DNA of 64,000 nucleotides from contig CAWBZG010000003.1 of NCBI GenBank assembly GCA_963793245.1, positions 1 through 64,000 of the forward strand. The letters are read 5' to 3'. Positions 16,529 to 25,541 of this stretch are shown here, piece after piece (positions within the stretch are counted from its first letter, which is position 1; the number at the start of each line of letters is the position of its first letter). The notes beneath the pieces were generated by a model. The model was not told the origin of the DNA. It did not search any database and saw only the letters and a list, made by a program, of their open reading frames with translations. The stretch comes from CAXBBB01 sp963793245 (lineage in GTDB: Bacteria; Bacteroidota; Rhodothermia; Rhodothermales; BA12). The position numbers and the translations under genes were made by a program.

Positions 16529-19219
16529 GTGCTCCGCTGGACCCGAATCGACACTGCTCTAGCCTGCGCCGCGCTGCTCGGGATCCTGGCGCTCGTGTTC
16601 GTACTCCCAACGCAGCACCCGAACGCGGCAGCCGATTTCTCGCTCGGCGAAAGCGGCGCCCAACAAGCGGCGCGGACCGCCCTCTCGAACTTGGGCTACG
16701 AAGTCGGAGGATGGACATTTACGGCTCAACCGTCGCGAAACGACGACCTGCTCGATTCGCTCCAACACACGATCGGGCGCAGCGCAGCCATCGCAGCGCT
16801 GAGTGATGGCGAAACAGGCGACCGGCTGCCGGCCTACTTCTGGCGCATCGACGGCGACCCACCGGACTCTGACGAACAATCGACCGTCGTCTTCGGCGTG
16901 AACAACGCAGACAGCGAGGGTTTCGGCTCGTTCACCGTCGATGTGACGGCGAGCGGGAGGATGTGGGGACTGCGCGTGCGCGAGAAAGAGGACGACGCAG
17001 CAACTTCGCTCATCGACGCTGGAGCGCTGCGGAGTGCGCTCGAAGACACGCTGACCGACGAAGCGTTTACCCAACTCAGGCCTAGGCTATCGCGCGCGAC
17101 GTTTACGTTCGACCGGGACAGCTTCGCCTCTGGCGCACCCGCAGCAGCCGGGTCCGACCAGAACGACTTTCTCGATTTCATGAGGACGGTCACCGACTCC
17201 ATCGGCGTGTCGGTCAGCTTTGGTCGGTCGACGGCGGAGCAAATGGCCTCATACCACATCGGGCGCCTCGATCTATTCGGCGACGGACGAGCGCTGGTAC
17301 CCGATTCGGTCTCGCTCGAAGAGGGTAACGCGCGCTTCCACTACGACGTCGAAGTCGACGGGCTAGCCGCACACGTCGACCTGGATGTGACGCCATCGGG
17401 CATGCTCAGCTATCTCGACGTCGACTTCTCGCCGAAGCGGGGTAGCAGCACCGACGTGTGGCTGCTGGTCTACGGTGTTGCGTCGGGCGTGGTCTATGTG
17501 CTGCTCGGACTGACTCTACTCGTTTATCTGGTCCGGCGCCTGTCGGCTCGGCTCGTCGATTTCAAGACGGCACTGATCGATGGGGCTGTCGTGGCGTTGT
17601 TCGGCGCAGGGTTCGTGACGATGGTCACGTTCGTCGGCAGCGGCGACAACAACCCACCTCTGCTTGCCCTACTCGGCATCATTCTGCCGGTGATGTTTCT
17701 CTTCTTCCTGTTCGGCTTCATGCTGTTGGCTGGCAGCGTTGAGGGACTGGCCCGTGAGGTGTGGGGCGACAAGATGCGTGCTTCGTCGCTGGTGCGGCGG
17801 GGCAACGTGCTCAACGAACGCGTCGGCTTCGCGCTGCTGCGGGGCACGCTGGCAGGTGTCGCGCTGGCCGGGCTGAGCGCGTTGCTGCTGGTCGTCGTCC
17901 CGGCGCCGCTGCGGATGAAGGAAGACTTGGGCCTGCTGCTCGGCTCGACGATTCCGGCGCGCGGCGTCATCCCGTTCTTGCTGGCAGGCATGACGAGCTA
18001 CCTCGTCACCGTCCCCACGTTGCTCGGTTTGGGCGCGTTTCTCAAGCGACGCGGCACGCCGACGGCCCTTCTCGTCGGTGCCACGAGCGTGACGCTGGCG
18101 CTGATGGGATCGCTGACGTACCTGGTGTCTCCCGCTCCGCTCACGTTCGTGACGACGCTGCCGCTCTCCGTCGCACTCGTGCTTTTGATGGTGCGCTACG
18201 ACTTCCTGACGGCGTTTGCCGGATGCTTTTTCGCCATCGTCGCGTGGTCCGCTGGACATGGCCTGCTGATGGGCGGCACGGCGTCAACGGTCGACGCGCT
18301 CATCATCGCGGTCGTTATTCTGGGCGCGCTGATCCTGGGATGGGTCGGGACCAGAAGCGAGCAGACCGGCGACGAGGAGACGGATTACGTCCCTGCCTAC
18401 GTGACTGAGATGGCGCAGCAAGCGCGGATGAAGCAGGAGTTGGAGTTCGCCCGTCAGGTGCAGATGTCGTTCCTGCCCCGCCGGATGCCAGACGTGCCGG
18501 GCGTCGACGCCGCGGCGCTGTGTATTGCGGCGAGCGAAGTCGGCGGCGACTACTACGACTTCGTCGACCTGGGCAACGGGCGGTTAGCTGTGGCCATCGG
18601 TGACGTGAGCGGGAAGGGCATCCAGGCGGCGTTCTACATGACGCTCGTCAAAGGTTTCTTGCGCAGTCTGGTTCGCCAGTTCGAATCGCCCGCCGAGATC
18701 CTGCGCCACTTGAACGCGCTGTTCTGCGAGAACGCCCCGCGCGGCACGTTCATCTCGATGATTTTTGGCATCCTCGACGTCAACGCGGGCACGTTCACGT
18801 TTGCGCGCGCCGGGCACAACCCGCTCATCTTACAGCGCGTCCGTCCGGACGAGGGCGCGACGGCTCAGCCCATCTTCGCCCAGCCGCGCGGATTGGGCAT
18901 CGGCATGGTCAAAGGCGCCCGGTTCGACACGCGCATCGAAGAGCAAACGCTCGACCTGACCAACGGCGATACCGTCGTTCTCTACACTGATGGTTTCTCC
19001 GAAGCGATGAACCCCGCTCGCGTCCTCTACGGCGACGACCGATTGGCGCTCTCGGTCCACGAACTGGGCGGGCGCACCGCCGCCGAAATCGTCAGCGGAC
19101 TGGCGACGGGCGTTCAGCACTTCGCCGGATCCGCTCCGCAGCACGACGACATGACCATCGTCGTTCTCAAGCTGCAATCGGGCGTCAAAGCCAGCAGGCT
19201 GGAAGAAGTGGGAGGATAA
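16529..19219 (+). CDS. Multi-pass membrane PP2C/SpoIIE-type serine phosphatase
   Basis: An 896-residue membrane phosphatase. An N-terminal membrane helix (residues about 8-28) is followed by a ~270-residue extracytoplasmic region, then a hydrophobic block of about eight helices (about 310-615), and a cytoplasmic SpoIIE/RsbU domain (about 640-890). The metal-binding PP2C motifs are visible: SEVGGDYYDFV, IGDVSGKG, VLYTDGFSEAMN and PQHDDMTIVVL; the ARQVQMSFLP lead-in is the usual linker. Such enzymes dephosphorylate anti-sigma-factor antagonists in response to a signal read by the attached sensor. No anti-sigma or antagonist gene is nearby. The start is GTG at 16529, giving the only good N-terminal signal anchor. 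Confidence 0.87.
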   Translation: MLRWTRIDTALACAALLGILALVFVLPTQHPNAAADFSLGESGAQQAARTALSNLGYEVGGWTFTAQPSRNDDLLDSLQHTIGRSAAIAALSDGETGDRLPAYFWRIDGDPPDSDEQSTVVFGVNNADSEGFGSFTVDVTASGRMWGLRVREKEDDAATSLIDAGALRSALEDTLTDEAFTQLRPRLSRATFTFDRDSFASGAPAAAGSDQNDFLDFMRTVTDSIGVSVSFGRSTAEQMASYHIGRLDLFGDGRALVPDSVSLEEGNARFHYDVEVDGLAAHVDLDVTPSGMLSYLDVDFSPKRGSSTDVWLLVYGVASGVVYVLLGLTLLVYLVRRLSARLVDFKTALIDGAVVALFGAGFVTMVTFVGSGDNNPPLLALLGIILPVMFLFFLFGFMLLAGSVEGLAREVWGDKMRASSLVRRGNVLNERVGFALLRGTLAGVALAGLSALLLVVVPAPLRMKEDLGLLLGSTIPARGVIPFLLAGMTSYLVTVPTLLGLGAFLKRRGTPTALLVGATSVTLALMGSLTYLVSPAPLTFVTTLPLSVALVLLMVRYDFLTAFAGCFFAIVAWSAGHGLLMGGTASTVDALIIAVVILGALILGWVGTRSEQTGDEETDYVPAYVTEMAQQARMKQELEFARQVQMSFLPRRMPDVPGVDAAALCIAASEVGGDYYDFVDLGNGRLAVAIGDVSGKGIQAAFYMTLVKGFLRSLVRQFESPAEILRHLNALFCENAPRGTFISMIFGILDVNAGTFTFARAGHNPLILQRVRPDEGATAQPIFAQPRGLGIGMVKGARFDTRIEEQTLDLTNGDTVVLYTDGFSEAMNPARVLYGDDRLALSVHELGGRTAAEIVSGLATGVQHFAGSAPQHDDMTIVVLKLQSGVKASRLEEVGG

Positions 19220-19408
19220 TTGCGTTCTTGTCCGACAGGAAGGGCGGTTCCTCCAGCTAAATCAGTCGGAAGCTCCAGTGCGAAATTGGTGGGTGAACCG
19301 CAGTTTGGCACCGTCCCACCCACCCACCAACCGCCGCATTCATGCTGCAATACTCCCTTCTGCTCATCGTCGTCTTTTTGTCGATGGGCGCCTGACTTTA
19401 CCATCACG

Positions 19409-19440
19409 CGCGGCGCCTCGGCTTGGGTCGGGGCGCCGCG
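19409..19440. terminator. Hairpin between convergent genes
   Basis: A perfect 9-base inverted repeat, CGCGGCGCC and GGCGCCGCG, with a 14-base loop, between the ends of the rightward phosphatase gene (19219) and the leftward reductase gene (19460). Position suits a bidirectional terminator, although neither side has a strong T-tract. Confidence 0.45.
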
Positions 19441-19459
19441 TTGCGTTTGGGGGTGGACA

Positions 19460-20926
19460 TCAGACGATGCGGTCCGGGTCGACTTCCTGCACGTCGCCTT
19501 CGTAGCCGAAGATGGTTTTGACGAACCGGACCAGCCCTTCGCTTTGCTTGGCGGCGTACCACTGATCGGCGGCGCGTCGTGCGGCCAGTCCCCACGACGG
19601 ATAGGGGAAAATGGTGTCGGCGAGGTTGCGCAGCGTGACGCCGTTGGTCATCGCGACGCCGTACGTGCTGATGATCTCACCCGCGTGCTCGCCCAGCACG
19701 GATGCCCCGTAGATCTTGCCATCGAGTTTGCGTGCGTGGACTTTGACGAGTCCCGTCGTGATGCCGTGGGTCAGCGCACGATCGAGTTTGTTGTAAGGGA
19801 AGCGATACGTCTCAAACGCGATGCCATCGTCTTCGAGTTGCTGTTGCGTTTTGCCGACATGCGCCAACTCGGGCGACGTGTAAGTGGCCCAGGGGACGTG
19901 CTCGGTGTCCATCTTGGACGGCAGTTTGAGCAGCGCGTTCGTTGCTGCCGTCTTCGCCATGTGCTCGCTCATGTGGGTGAACTGGTAGCGCCCCGTCACG
20001 TCGCCGACGGCCCAGATGTGACCGACGTTCGTCTTGCAACTGGCGTCGACTGTGATGCCCTTTTCGGTGTACGCGACGCCCGCAGCGGCGAGGTTGAGCG
20101 TCTCGACATTGGGAATGCGCCCAACCGATGTCAGCAGCGCATCAGCTTCGACGGGGTCGCCGCTGTCGAGGATCAGCCGCAGTCCGCCGCCGTCGGCTGG
20201 CTCGACGCTCTTGGCCGACGCGCCCATGCGGTAAGCGATGCCTTCGCCTTTCAGCGACTGGTGCAGGATGTCGGCTAGCTCGGGGTCATCGTGCGACAGG
20301 ATGTGGTCGCCCCGCTCGACGACCGTTACCTGCGATCCCAACCGCTGAAAAGCTTGCGCCATTTCCGTCCCGATGGGACCGGCGCCCAGGACCGCCAGCC
20401 GAGCCGGAAGCGCGTCCATCTCGAACAGGCCGACGTTGGTGACGTGCTTCACTGTATCGAGGCCGGTGAGATCGGGCACGCGTGCACGCCCACCCGCTGC
20501 GATGATGATCTTGCGCGCCGTCACGCGCCGACTGCCGCTCTCGGACGCAATCTCAATCGTGTGCGAGTTGACGAACGACGCCTCGCCTTTGGCGACTTCG
20601 ACGCCCATCGCCTCGAACTTCTCGGGCGCATCGGCCTCTTCGTAAATCTCCTGCCGGATCGCGCGCAGCTTGGACATCACAGCCGGAAAATCGACCGTCA
20701 CGTCTTCCGCGTGAACGCCGAACTCGGACGCCGACCGCGCATCGTGCGCCAACCTCGCCGCGTGGAGCAGCGTTTTGGACGGTACGCAGCCGTGCCACGT
20801 GCAATCGCCGCCCAACCGTTCGCGCTCGATCATGAGCGTTTTGGCAGCCAGCGAAGCCGCAATGCCGGACGAAGTCAGCCCGGCAGCACCGCCGCCAATG
20901 ACGACGAGGTCGTAGTCGTATTCCAT
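19460..20926 (-). CDS. Flavin-dependent pyridine nucleotide-disulfide oxidoreductase (mercuric reductase-like)
   Basis: A 488-residue class I disulfide oxidoreductase. It has the FAD motif VVIGGGAAGLTSS, the redox-active pair in GGDCTWHGCVPSK (Cys42, Cys47), the NAD(P)H motif VLGAGPIGTEMAQAF and the second FAD motif IWAVGDVT. The C-terminal interface reads FPYPSWGLAARRAAD instead of the HPH...E base of dihydrolipoamide dehydrogenase, and the N-terminal metal-binding domain and C-terminal Cys pair of true MerA are absent. It therefore belongs to the 'MerA-like' reductases of unknown substrate. It is transcribed alone, leftward, starting with ATG. Confidence 0.85.
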   Translation of the reverse strand: MEYDYDLVVIGGGAAGLTSSGIAASLAAKTLMIERERLGGDCTWHGCVPSKTLLHAARLAHDARSASEFGVHAEDVTVDFPAVMSKLRAIRQEIYEEADAPEKFEAMGVEVAKGEASFVNSHTIEIASESGSRRVTARKIIIAAGGRARVPDLTGLDTVKHVTNVGLFEMDALPARLAVLGAGPIGTEMAQAFQRLGSQVTVVERGDHILSHDDPELADILHQSLKGEGIAYRMGASAKSVEPADGGGLRLILDSGDPVEADALLTSVGRIPNVETLNLAAAGVAYTEKGITVDASCKTNVGHIWAVGDVTGRYQFTHMSEHMAKTAATNALLKLPSKMDTEHVPWATYTSPELAHVGKTQQQLEDDGIAFETYRFPYNKLDRALTHGITTGLVKVHARKLDGKIYGASVLGEHAGEIISTYGVAMTNGVTLRNLADTIFPYPSWGLAARRAADQWYAAKQSEGLVRFVKTIFGYEGDVQEVDPDRIV

Positions 20927-20973
20927 GAGATTAGAGAGTGTGTGGAAGGCGACAAGCTAGCCGCAAACGCAGA

Positions 20974-21004
20974 GCGCCCCGCTACCGAATCGGTAACGAG
21001 GCGC
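20974..21004 (-). terminator. Strong hairpin downstream of the SnoaL-like gene
   Basis: Arms of 15 bases around a single unpaired base (TACCGA-A-TCGGTA at the tip, GCGCC/GGCGC at the base), 13 of 15 positions pairing. It lies between the leftward SnoaL-like gene (ends 21127) and the next leftward gene (starts 20926). On the minus strand it is followed by TCTGCGTTTGC, a weak U-tract, so it is a terminator candidate or a protein-binding palindrome. Confidence 0.45.
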
Positions 21005-21126
21005 CGAAGCATTCGTAGGCAATGAGGCTGTCTCGTCGGTCTATCGCCGAGTGTTGGACCGATAAAGGCGGAAGTTCAACATCCCAATCAGCGAGCCACA
21101 TGTGCCCATCGACCCCTCGAAGAGGG

Positions 21127-21495
21127 TTAGGCGTGGTAGAAGGTCTCTTTGACGATCTGGCCGTCCTTCCATTCCTGGACAGCGACCTGCTCCATCTTGA
21201 CGTCGTCGCCGTAGCCTTCGTGGTCGAAGTGCATGAACCACTCGCTGAATGCCGTGCCCGATCCGGGCGACGTTTCGTGAATGGCGACGTTGCGGACTTC
21301 GGCCATGTGGAACGCTTTCATGCCGCCGACGAACTGCTCTTCGTGCTTGCGGTTGACGGCTTTGCCGACACGCGGCTCACCGCCGATGTCGGCCATCACG
21401 ACGCCTTCGTCGTAGTACTGCTCGAAAGCAGGCAGAATCTGTCCGTTGAGGATCTGCTGGTTAAGGTCGTCGACGTGGTCTTTGAGAGTGCTCAT
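21127..21495 (-). CDS. SnoaL/NTF2-like fold protein
   Basis: A 122-residue protein of the NTF2-like superfamily (SnoaL-like). Features are the N-terminal helix LKDHVDDLNQQILNGQILPAFEQYYDE, the recurring DIGGEPRVGKAV and the C-terminal strand VAVQEWKDGQIVKETFYHA, typical of small cone-shaped alpha/beta barrels that bind small hydrophobic ligands or act as isomerases. No signal peptide, so it is cytoplasmic. Nothing in the neighbourhood suggests a substrate. Confidence 0.75.
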   Translation of the reverse strand: MSTLKDHVDDLNQQILNGQILPAFEQYYDEGVVMADIGGEPRVGKAVNRKHEEQFVGGMKAFHMAEVRNVAIHETSPGSGTAFSEWFMHFDHEGYGDDVKMEQVAVQEWKDGQIVKETFYHA

Positions 21496-21626
21496 GGGAA
21501 GCGAAAGGTTGATGAGTGTGGGAGAAGTACCCGGCGCGCCAATACCTGTTCCAACAAGTAAAATGGATCGCGGTCGACGTTTCTCTTCCGTTACCAGTCT
21601 CGACTCATCCGGCGTATCATTACAGC

Positions 21627-22574
21627 ATGACCCGACTGCTCCTGCTCTTCGTCTTGCTGCTCATCGCAGTACTTCCGTCATTCGCCCAAACGACGCCGCA
21701 TGCCGACGCCGTCCTCCAGGCCAAACTCGACTCGCTTGTAGCCAACCACGACGGACCCGGACAAGCCTTCGACGGACGCGTCGGCTTCTACGTCCAGCAC
21801 TTGCGGACGGGCCAGACCGCCGCGACGCTTGCCGATACGCTTTTCCCGACGGCCAGCACGATCAAAGTGCCCATCGTCGCGACGGTCTGGGACGCGATCG
21901 ACAAAGGCGAACTCGACTACACTCAGACGCTGATCTACCGCGACTCACTCGCACTCCCCGTCGATCCCGTCTCTGGCGGCGACCTGGTCGCCGAGTTGAT
22001 GGACAGCACCCGGATCGGCCTGGACAAAGTGATGATGCTCGCGATTACGACGAGCGACAACAGCGGCAGTCTGTGGCTCCAACGCATGGTGACGGGCGAG
22101 CGCATTAACGAGTGGCTGTCGGCTCACGGGTTCGAGGGCACGCGCATGAACAGCCGGACCGAAGGACGCCGTGGAGATTGGGAGCGCTACGGCTGGGGCC
22201 AGACGACGCCGCGCGAGATGGCCGACCTGTTCGTGATGATCCGCAACGGCGAGGTCGTCTCGCCCGGCGCGAGCGAGGAATTTTACCGCATGCTAACGCG
22301 CATCTATTGGAACGACGAGGCGCTGTCGATGCTGCCGCCCTACGTCCAAGCCGCAAGCAAACAGGGCGCCGTAAGCAAGTCGCGCAGCGAAGTCGTGCTC
22401 GTCAACGCGCCTCACGGCGACTACGTGTTCAGCGTGTTCACCAGCGACCAAGCCGACACCTCGTGGCAGGGCGACAACGCGGGCTACCGCATGCTCCGCG
22501 ACGTTTCGGCGATGCTGTGGCGCTACTTCGAGCCGGACAGCGACTGGACGGCACCGAGCGGCACACGCTACTAG
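21627..22574 (+). CDS. Class A beta-lactamase-like serine hydrolase
   Basis: A 315-residue periplasmic protein with a signal peptide (residues 1-20, ending PSFA). The class A pattern is visible: STIK with Ser77 and Lys80, SDN at 143-145, and TTPREMADL. The third box reads KQGAVSKSR instead of KTG, and the omega-loop Glu166 equivalent is not obvious, so activity against beta-lactams is doubtful. Many such proteins in environmental bacteria act on peptidoglycan peptides. ATG at 21627 was chosen because it begins the signal peptide; the frame is open further upstream. The next gene begins 3 bases after the stop codon, so the two are co-transcribed. Confidence 0.83.
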   Translation: MTRLLLLFVLLLIAVLPSFAQTTPHADAVLQAKLDSLVANHDGPGQAFDGRVGFYVQHLRTGQTAATLADTLFPTASTIKVPIVATVWDAIDKGELDYTQTLIYRDSLALPVDPVSGGDLVAELMDSTRIGLDKVMMLAITTSDNSGSLWLQRMVTGERINEWLSAHGFEGTRMNSRTEGRRGDWERYGWGQTTPREMADLFVMIRNGEVVSPGASEEFYRMLTRIYWNDEALSMLPPYVQAASKQGAVSKSRSEVVLVNAPHGDYVFSVFTSDQADTSWQGDNAGYRMLRDVSAMLWRYFEPDSDWTAPSGTRY

Positions 22575-22576
22575 AG

Positions 22577-23347
22577 ATGCGACACCTGCGCATCGGACTG
22601 TGCGGCGACGGATTGGCGGCCCAAGCGCTGGCCGACCGGCTCGACCGAGCGGACGTGCACGTGACCTGGCGCGACGCGTGTCTTTCCACGCGACTGCCCA
22701 ACGTCGACGCCTGCCTGATCGCCGGGCCAATTGCCGATCGGGTCGAAACAGCGCGTGTACTCGTGCGCGTCGGGACGCCGGTTTTCCTCGCGTGGCCACC
22801 AGCCAACGATCTGCGGTCGCTCAGAAAACTGTCGCGTGAGGCTGACGAATCCGGTGTGGCGGCGTGGGCGAGTCTGCCGCTTCGTTTCCACTCCGATCTG
22901 ACTGATCTGCCCTCCGCGCCGCGCTTGGTCACACTCGAGTGCCGAGGCGTAAGGGTACCCACGTCCGTCGCCTCCCTATCGACGATGGCCGACTTAGTCC
23001 TCCAACTCGGACGCGGCTACGCGCCTAAACGCCTGCTCTCGACATTCGTCCGCACGCCGACGCGTGAACCCCGAGCCGCCGCCTTCTCAGTCCGTTTCGA
23101 CAGCGGAATGCTCGTCCACGCGACGGCGATAGCTGGTGGAACTCGGGGCATCCGCCTCAGCGCCGTCTCCGCCGTGACGACGCATACCTACGATCTGCTC
23201 ACTGGCGGTGCGATGGCAGCCGCCGAAGACGCCGAGCTAACCGCTTTCTTGACCGCCGCCGCCGAACGCCGTCCGATGCGCCCCGGCTTGAATACTGCCC
23301 GCGACGCGTTGCGCCTGGCCGCCCACGTCAGCAAGCGCGCGCGGTAG
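22577..23347 (+). CDS. Hypothetical protein, Gfo/Idh/MocA-like NAD-binding
   Basis: A 256-residue protein whose start, MRHLRIGLCGDGLAAQALADRL, resembles the Rossmann beta-alpha-beta of Gfo/Idh/MocA oxidoreductases, as do the later RVGTPVFLAWPPANDLRSL and the C-terminal GVRVP...EDAELTAFLTAAAERRPM. It is shorter than normal family members (about 330-380), lacks the EKP catalytic motif (LAWPP in its place), and could be a degenerate or distant member. Starts with ATG 3 bases after the preceding gene. Function cannot be assigned. Confidence 0.6.
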   Translation: MRHLRIGLCGDGLAAQALADRLDRADVHVTWRDACLSTRLPNVDACLIAGPIADRVETARVLVRVGTPVFLAWPPANDLRSLRKLSREADESGVAAWASLPLRFHSDLTDLPSAPRLVTLECRGVRVPTSVASLSTMADLVLQLGRGYAPKRLLSTFVRTPTREPRAAAFSVRFDSGMLVHATAIAGGTRGIRLSAVSAVTTHTYDLLTGGAMAAAEDAELTAFLTAAAERRPMRPGLNTARDALRLAAHVSKRAR

Positions 23348-23403
23348 AAACCTGAGCGAGTCGAAAACCCGATCGTGCTCTCGTCGGTCTCACTCTCTTG
23401 CCT

Positions 23404-23488
23404 CGTCATCCTGAGCGAAGTCGAAGGATCCCCGAACTGAGCAGTCAACTCGGACGCTGGAGATCCTTTGACAAGCTCAGGATGACAG
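23404..23488. repeat. 85-bp dispersed palindromic repeat, copy 2
   Basis: Begins CGTCATCCTGAGCGAAGTCG and ends CTTTGACAAGCTCAGGATGAC. The best-preserved inverted repeat of the three copies: left and right arms agree at most positions over about 25 bases. Located between the Gfo/Idh-like gene and the epimerase gene. In-frame translation through it would extend the epimerase N-terminus, which is an artefact. Confidence 0.85.
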
Positions 23489-23550
23489 GTAAGAGGACGC
23501 ACGAGCACTCCTCGGATTCGATACTATCCTTTCAACAACCCACTTCCCTT

Positions 23551-24549
23551 TTGTCGCGCTATCTCATCACCGGCGGCGCCGGATTCGTCGGTCGTCACTT
23601 TACGCATCGCCTACTCGAAGCCGGACACGAAGTCCACGTCGTCGACCCCATCGCCCCGCTGACCGGCGGTCGCCATCCCGATACGCCGCAGAGCGAAGAC
23701 CGAAGCTGGTACTTTGACCCGCGCGCCTACGACGGCTTCCACTTCCACGAGCAAGACTGCCGCGACTACTTCCGCGCCCACCCGACCGAGCACTTCGACT
23801 ACGCGCTGCACCTGGCCGCCATCGTCGGCGGGCGGTTGGTGATCGAGCACAACCCGCTCGCCGTCGCCGACGACCTGTCCATCGACGCGCAGTATTGGCA
23901 GTGGGCCGTGACCGCCAAGCCCGGCAAGAGCGTCATCTTTTCGTCGTCCGCCGCCTATCCCATCGGGTTGCAGCGGCCAACAGGCTACCGACTTCTGGTC
24001 GAAGACGACATCGCGTTCGGTGACGATATTGGCATGCCCGACCTGAGCTACGGCTGGTCCAAGCTGACCGTCGAATACCTGAGCCGATTGGCGTTCGAGC
24101 GGCACGGGTTAAAAAGCGTCTGCTACCGCCCGTTCTCGGGTTATGGCGAGGATCAGGACGACACGTACCCATTCCCGTCCGTCTGCAAACGCGCCATTGA
24201 GAACGCCGGAGCCAGCGAGATCATCGTCTGGGGCAGCGGTAATCAGATGCGCGACTTCGTCCACATCGAGGACTGCGTGACCGGTGTGCTCTCAACGATG
24301 GACGCCATCGACGACGGCAACGCGCTCAACCTGTCGACGGGCAAGCTGACCAACTTCAAAACCTTCGCTACGCTCGCGGCCCAAGCGGTCGGCTACACGC
24401 CCGACGTACGCGGCACGTCCGACAAGCCCGAGGGCGTGTTCGCGAGGGGCGGCGACACGGCCAAGCAAGAATCGCTCGGTTTTACGCCCGAGATCTCCTT
24501 TGAGGAAGGCGTCCGACGCGCGGTTGCGCTGTACCAATCGCGGATGTAG
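23551..24549 (+). CDS. NAD-dependent sugar epimerase/dehydratase (extended SDR)
   Basis: A 332-residue extended SDR acting on nucleotide sugars. It has YLITGGAGFVGRHF at the start, SSSAAYPIG with the catalytic Ser, and YGWSK as the YxxxK motif. The C-terminal part contains MRDFVHIEDCV and the loosely conserved sugar-binding region. I chose TTG at 23551 because the conserved Rossmann strand begins two codons later; the open frame further upstream runs through a dispersed repeat. Substrate is not clear; it is not the UDP-xylose synthase encoded at 56751-57707. It probably supplies a sugar for surface polysaccharide. Confidence 0.85.
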   Translation: MSRYLITGGAGFVGRHFTHRLLEAGHEVHVVDPIAPLTGGRHPDTPQSEDRSWYFDPRAYDGFHFHEQDCRDYFRAHPTEHFDYALHLAAIVGGRLVIEHNPLAVADDLSIDAQYWQWAVTAKPGKSVIFSSSAAYPIGLQRPTGYRLLVEDDIAFGDDIGMPDLSYGWSKLTVEYLSRLAFERHGLKSVCYRPFSGYGEDQDDTYPFPSVCKRAIENAGASEIIVWGSGNQMRDFVHIEDCVTGVLSTMDAIDDGNALNLSTGKLTNFKTFATLAAQAVGYTPDVRGTSDKPEGVFARGGDTAKQESLGFTPEISFEEGVRRAVALYQSRM

Positions 24550-24550
24550 A

Positions 24551-25342
24551 TCAGCGGCGGCGTACGCGTTCGAGTTGTCTAAGTACGGCGTCGAGTAGAT
24601 GCGCCTGTTGCTCGTCGCGTGATATTTGCGCAGTGCCGTCGCCTAGTTGCCAGCCGTAGTAGCCGAACTGCCGGTGATTTCCGCCTTCTATGCGTTCCCA
24701 ATGCGTCGATGGCGGCAGGTTGATTGCGAACTGTTGGATTTCGGCCTCGCTCGCCAGTCCGTCGTTGGAGCCGGTGATTTTTGTCACGTCCAGCTTCAGC
24801 GCCGACAGGTCGTCCTCGCGTGGGTGCGACGTGCCGACGAGTAGAAGACCACCCAGCAACGGCGCGTGATCGCGTGCGAACAGGGCGGCGAGTTTGCCTC
24901 CTTTCGAGTGTCCGCCAACGATCCACGCGCGATCGGACGAGTCGGCTTCGATCAGCGCTTGCGTCCGCTCGAACAACTCGGCGCGATGGCGCGCGAACGG
25001 AGCCAGTCGGTACGGCGTCTCAACGATGATGACCGCAAACCCCGCGTCGGCGACAGCACGAGCCATCGGTGCGTATGCGTTCGGGGCGACCAGCGCGCCT
25101 GGGTAGAACAGCAGGCCCGCGTTCATTGTGTCGGCGGTTGGCGTGAATGCGATTTGGTCGGTAGAGACCGAGACCGTCACGTCGCGGTCGCTCACCAGCA
25201 GAGCATCTTCCACACCCTGCGCCTGCATGTTCCATAGCAGCCACGCGACAACGACCAGCCAGAATCCGATCAGTCCGATCCGAAATCGCTTTCGGTTGCG
25301 CCGCCGAGAAGTCGCCTTCAGATCGGATGGATTCGCCCTCAT
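24551..25342 (-). CDS. Membrane-anchored alpha/beta hydrolase
   Basis: A 263-residue alpha/beta hydrolase (Alpha/beta hydrolase_5-like) with one N-terminal membrane helix (about residues 22-40, IGLIGFWLVVVAWLLW) and the catalytic domain outside. The nucleophile elbow is GGHSKGG, the oxyanion side LLFYPGALVAPNAY, and His near the C-terminus in GGNHRQFG. Its ATG overlaps the TGA of a 40-residue membrane protein (TGATG), so the two are translationally coupled. It ends one base from the convergent epimerase gene. Substrate unknown. Confidence 0.82.
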   Translation of the reverse strand: MRANPSDLKATSRRRNRKRFRIGLIGFWLVVVAWLLWNMQAQGVEDALLVSDRDVTVSVSTDQIAFTPTADTMNAGLLFYPGALVAPNAYAPMARAVADAGFAVIIVETPYRLAPFARHRAELFERTQALIEADSSDRAWIVGGHSKGGKLAALFARDHAPLLGGLLLVGTSHPREDDLSALKLDVTKITGSNDGLASEAEIQQFAINLPPSTHWERIEGGNHRQFGYYGWQLGDGTAQISRDEQQAHLLDAVLRQLERVRRR

Positions 25343-25464
25343 CAAACCAACAGCAGACCGACGCCTAGCGCCAGAACGCTCGCCAAAACGAGTGCCAGCG
25401 AGACTGCGATACGCGCGTCACGTTCGGGATACCGGCGCGTGAGGAAGTGGACGGTATGAATCAT
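25342..25464 (-). CDS. Small single-helix membrane protein coupled to the hydrolase
   Basis: A 40-residue ORF (ATG at 25464). After a short polar N-terminus (MIHTVHFLTRRYPERDAR) the remaining residues form one hydrophobic helix rich in Leu, Val and Ala. Its TGA overlaps the ATG of the alpha/beta hydrolase, the classical arrangement for translational coupling, and codon choice is GC-rich like its neighbours. Family unknown. It could be a regulatory microprotein for the hydrolase, or a leader that times its translation. Because it is so short, a chance ORF is possible. Confidence 0.5.
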   Translation of the reverse strand: MIHTVHFLTRRYPERDARIAVSLALVLASVLALGVGLLLV

Positions 25465-25541
25465 GACCGCGCGCGGCTTGTCGACAGAGAACTCGTCTCT
25501 CTACGGCATCCACACTAGCGTGTTACGCGCGGTCCACGTGC

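Noticed and set aside
19341..19394. 17-codon hydrophobic ORF (starts MLQYSLLLIVVFLSMG)
   Set aside because: Too short, in a convergent gap directly before the presumed terminator, no neighbour coupling; probably chance.
19220..20278. 352-residue open frame on the plus strand
   Set aside because: It is the antisense of the flavin reductase at 19460-20926, which has clear FAD and disulfide motifs. The plus-strand translation shows no family and an Arg/Asp/Val-rich composition typical of antisense in GC-rich DNA.
23398..23550. Longer N-terminus for the sugar epimerase
   Set aside because: The 51 additional codons run through dispersed repeat copy 2; the conserved Rossmann strand starts right after the TTG at 23551.
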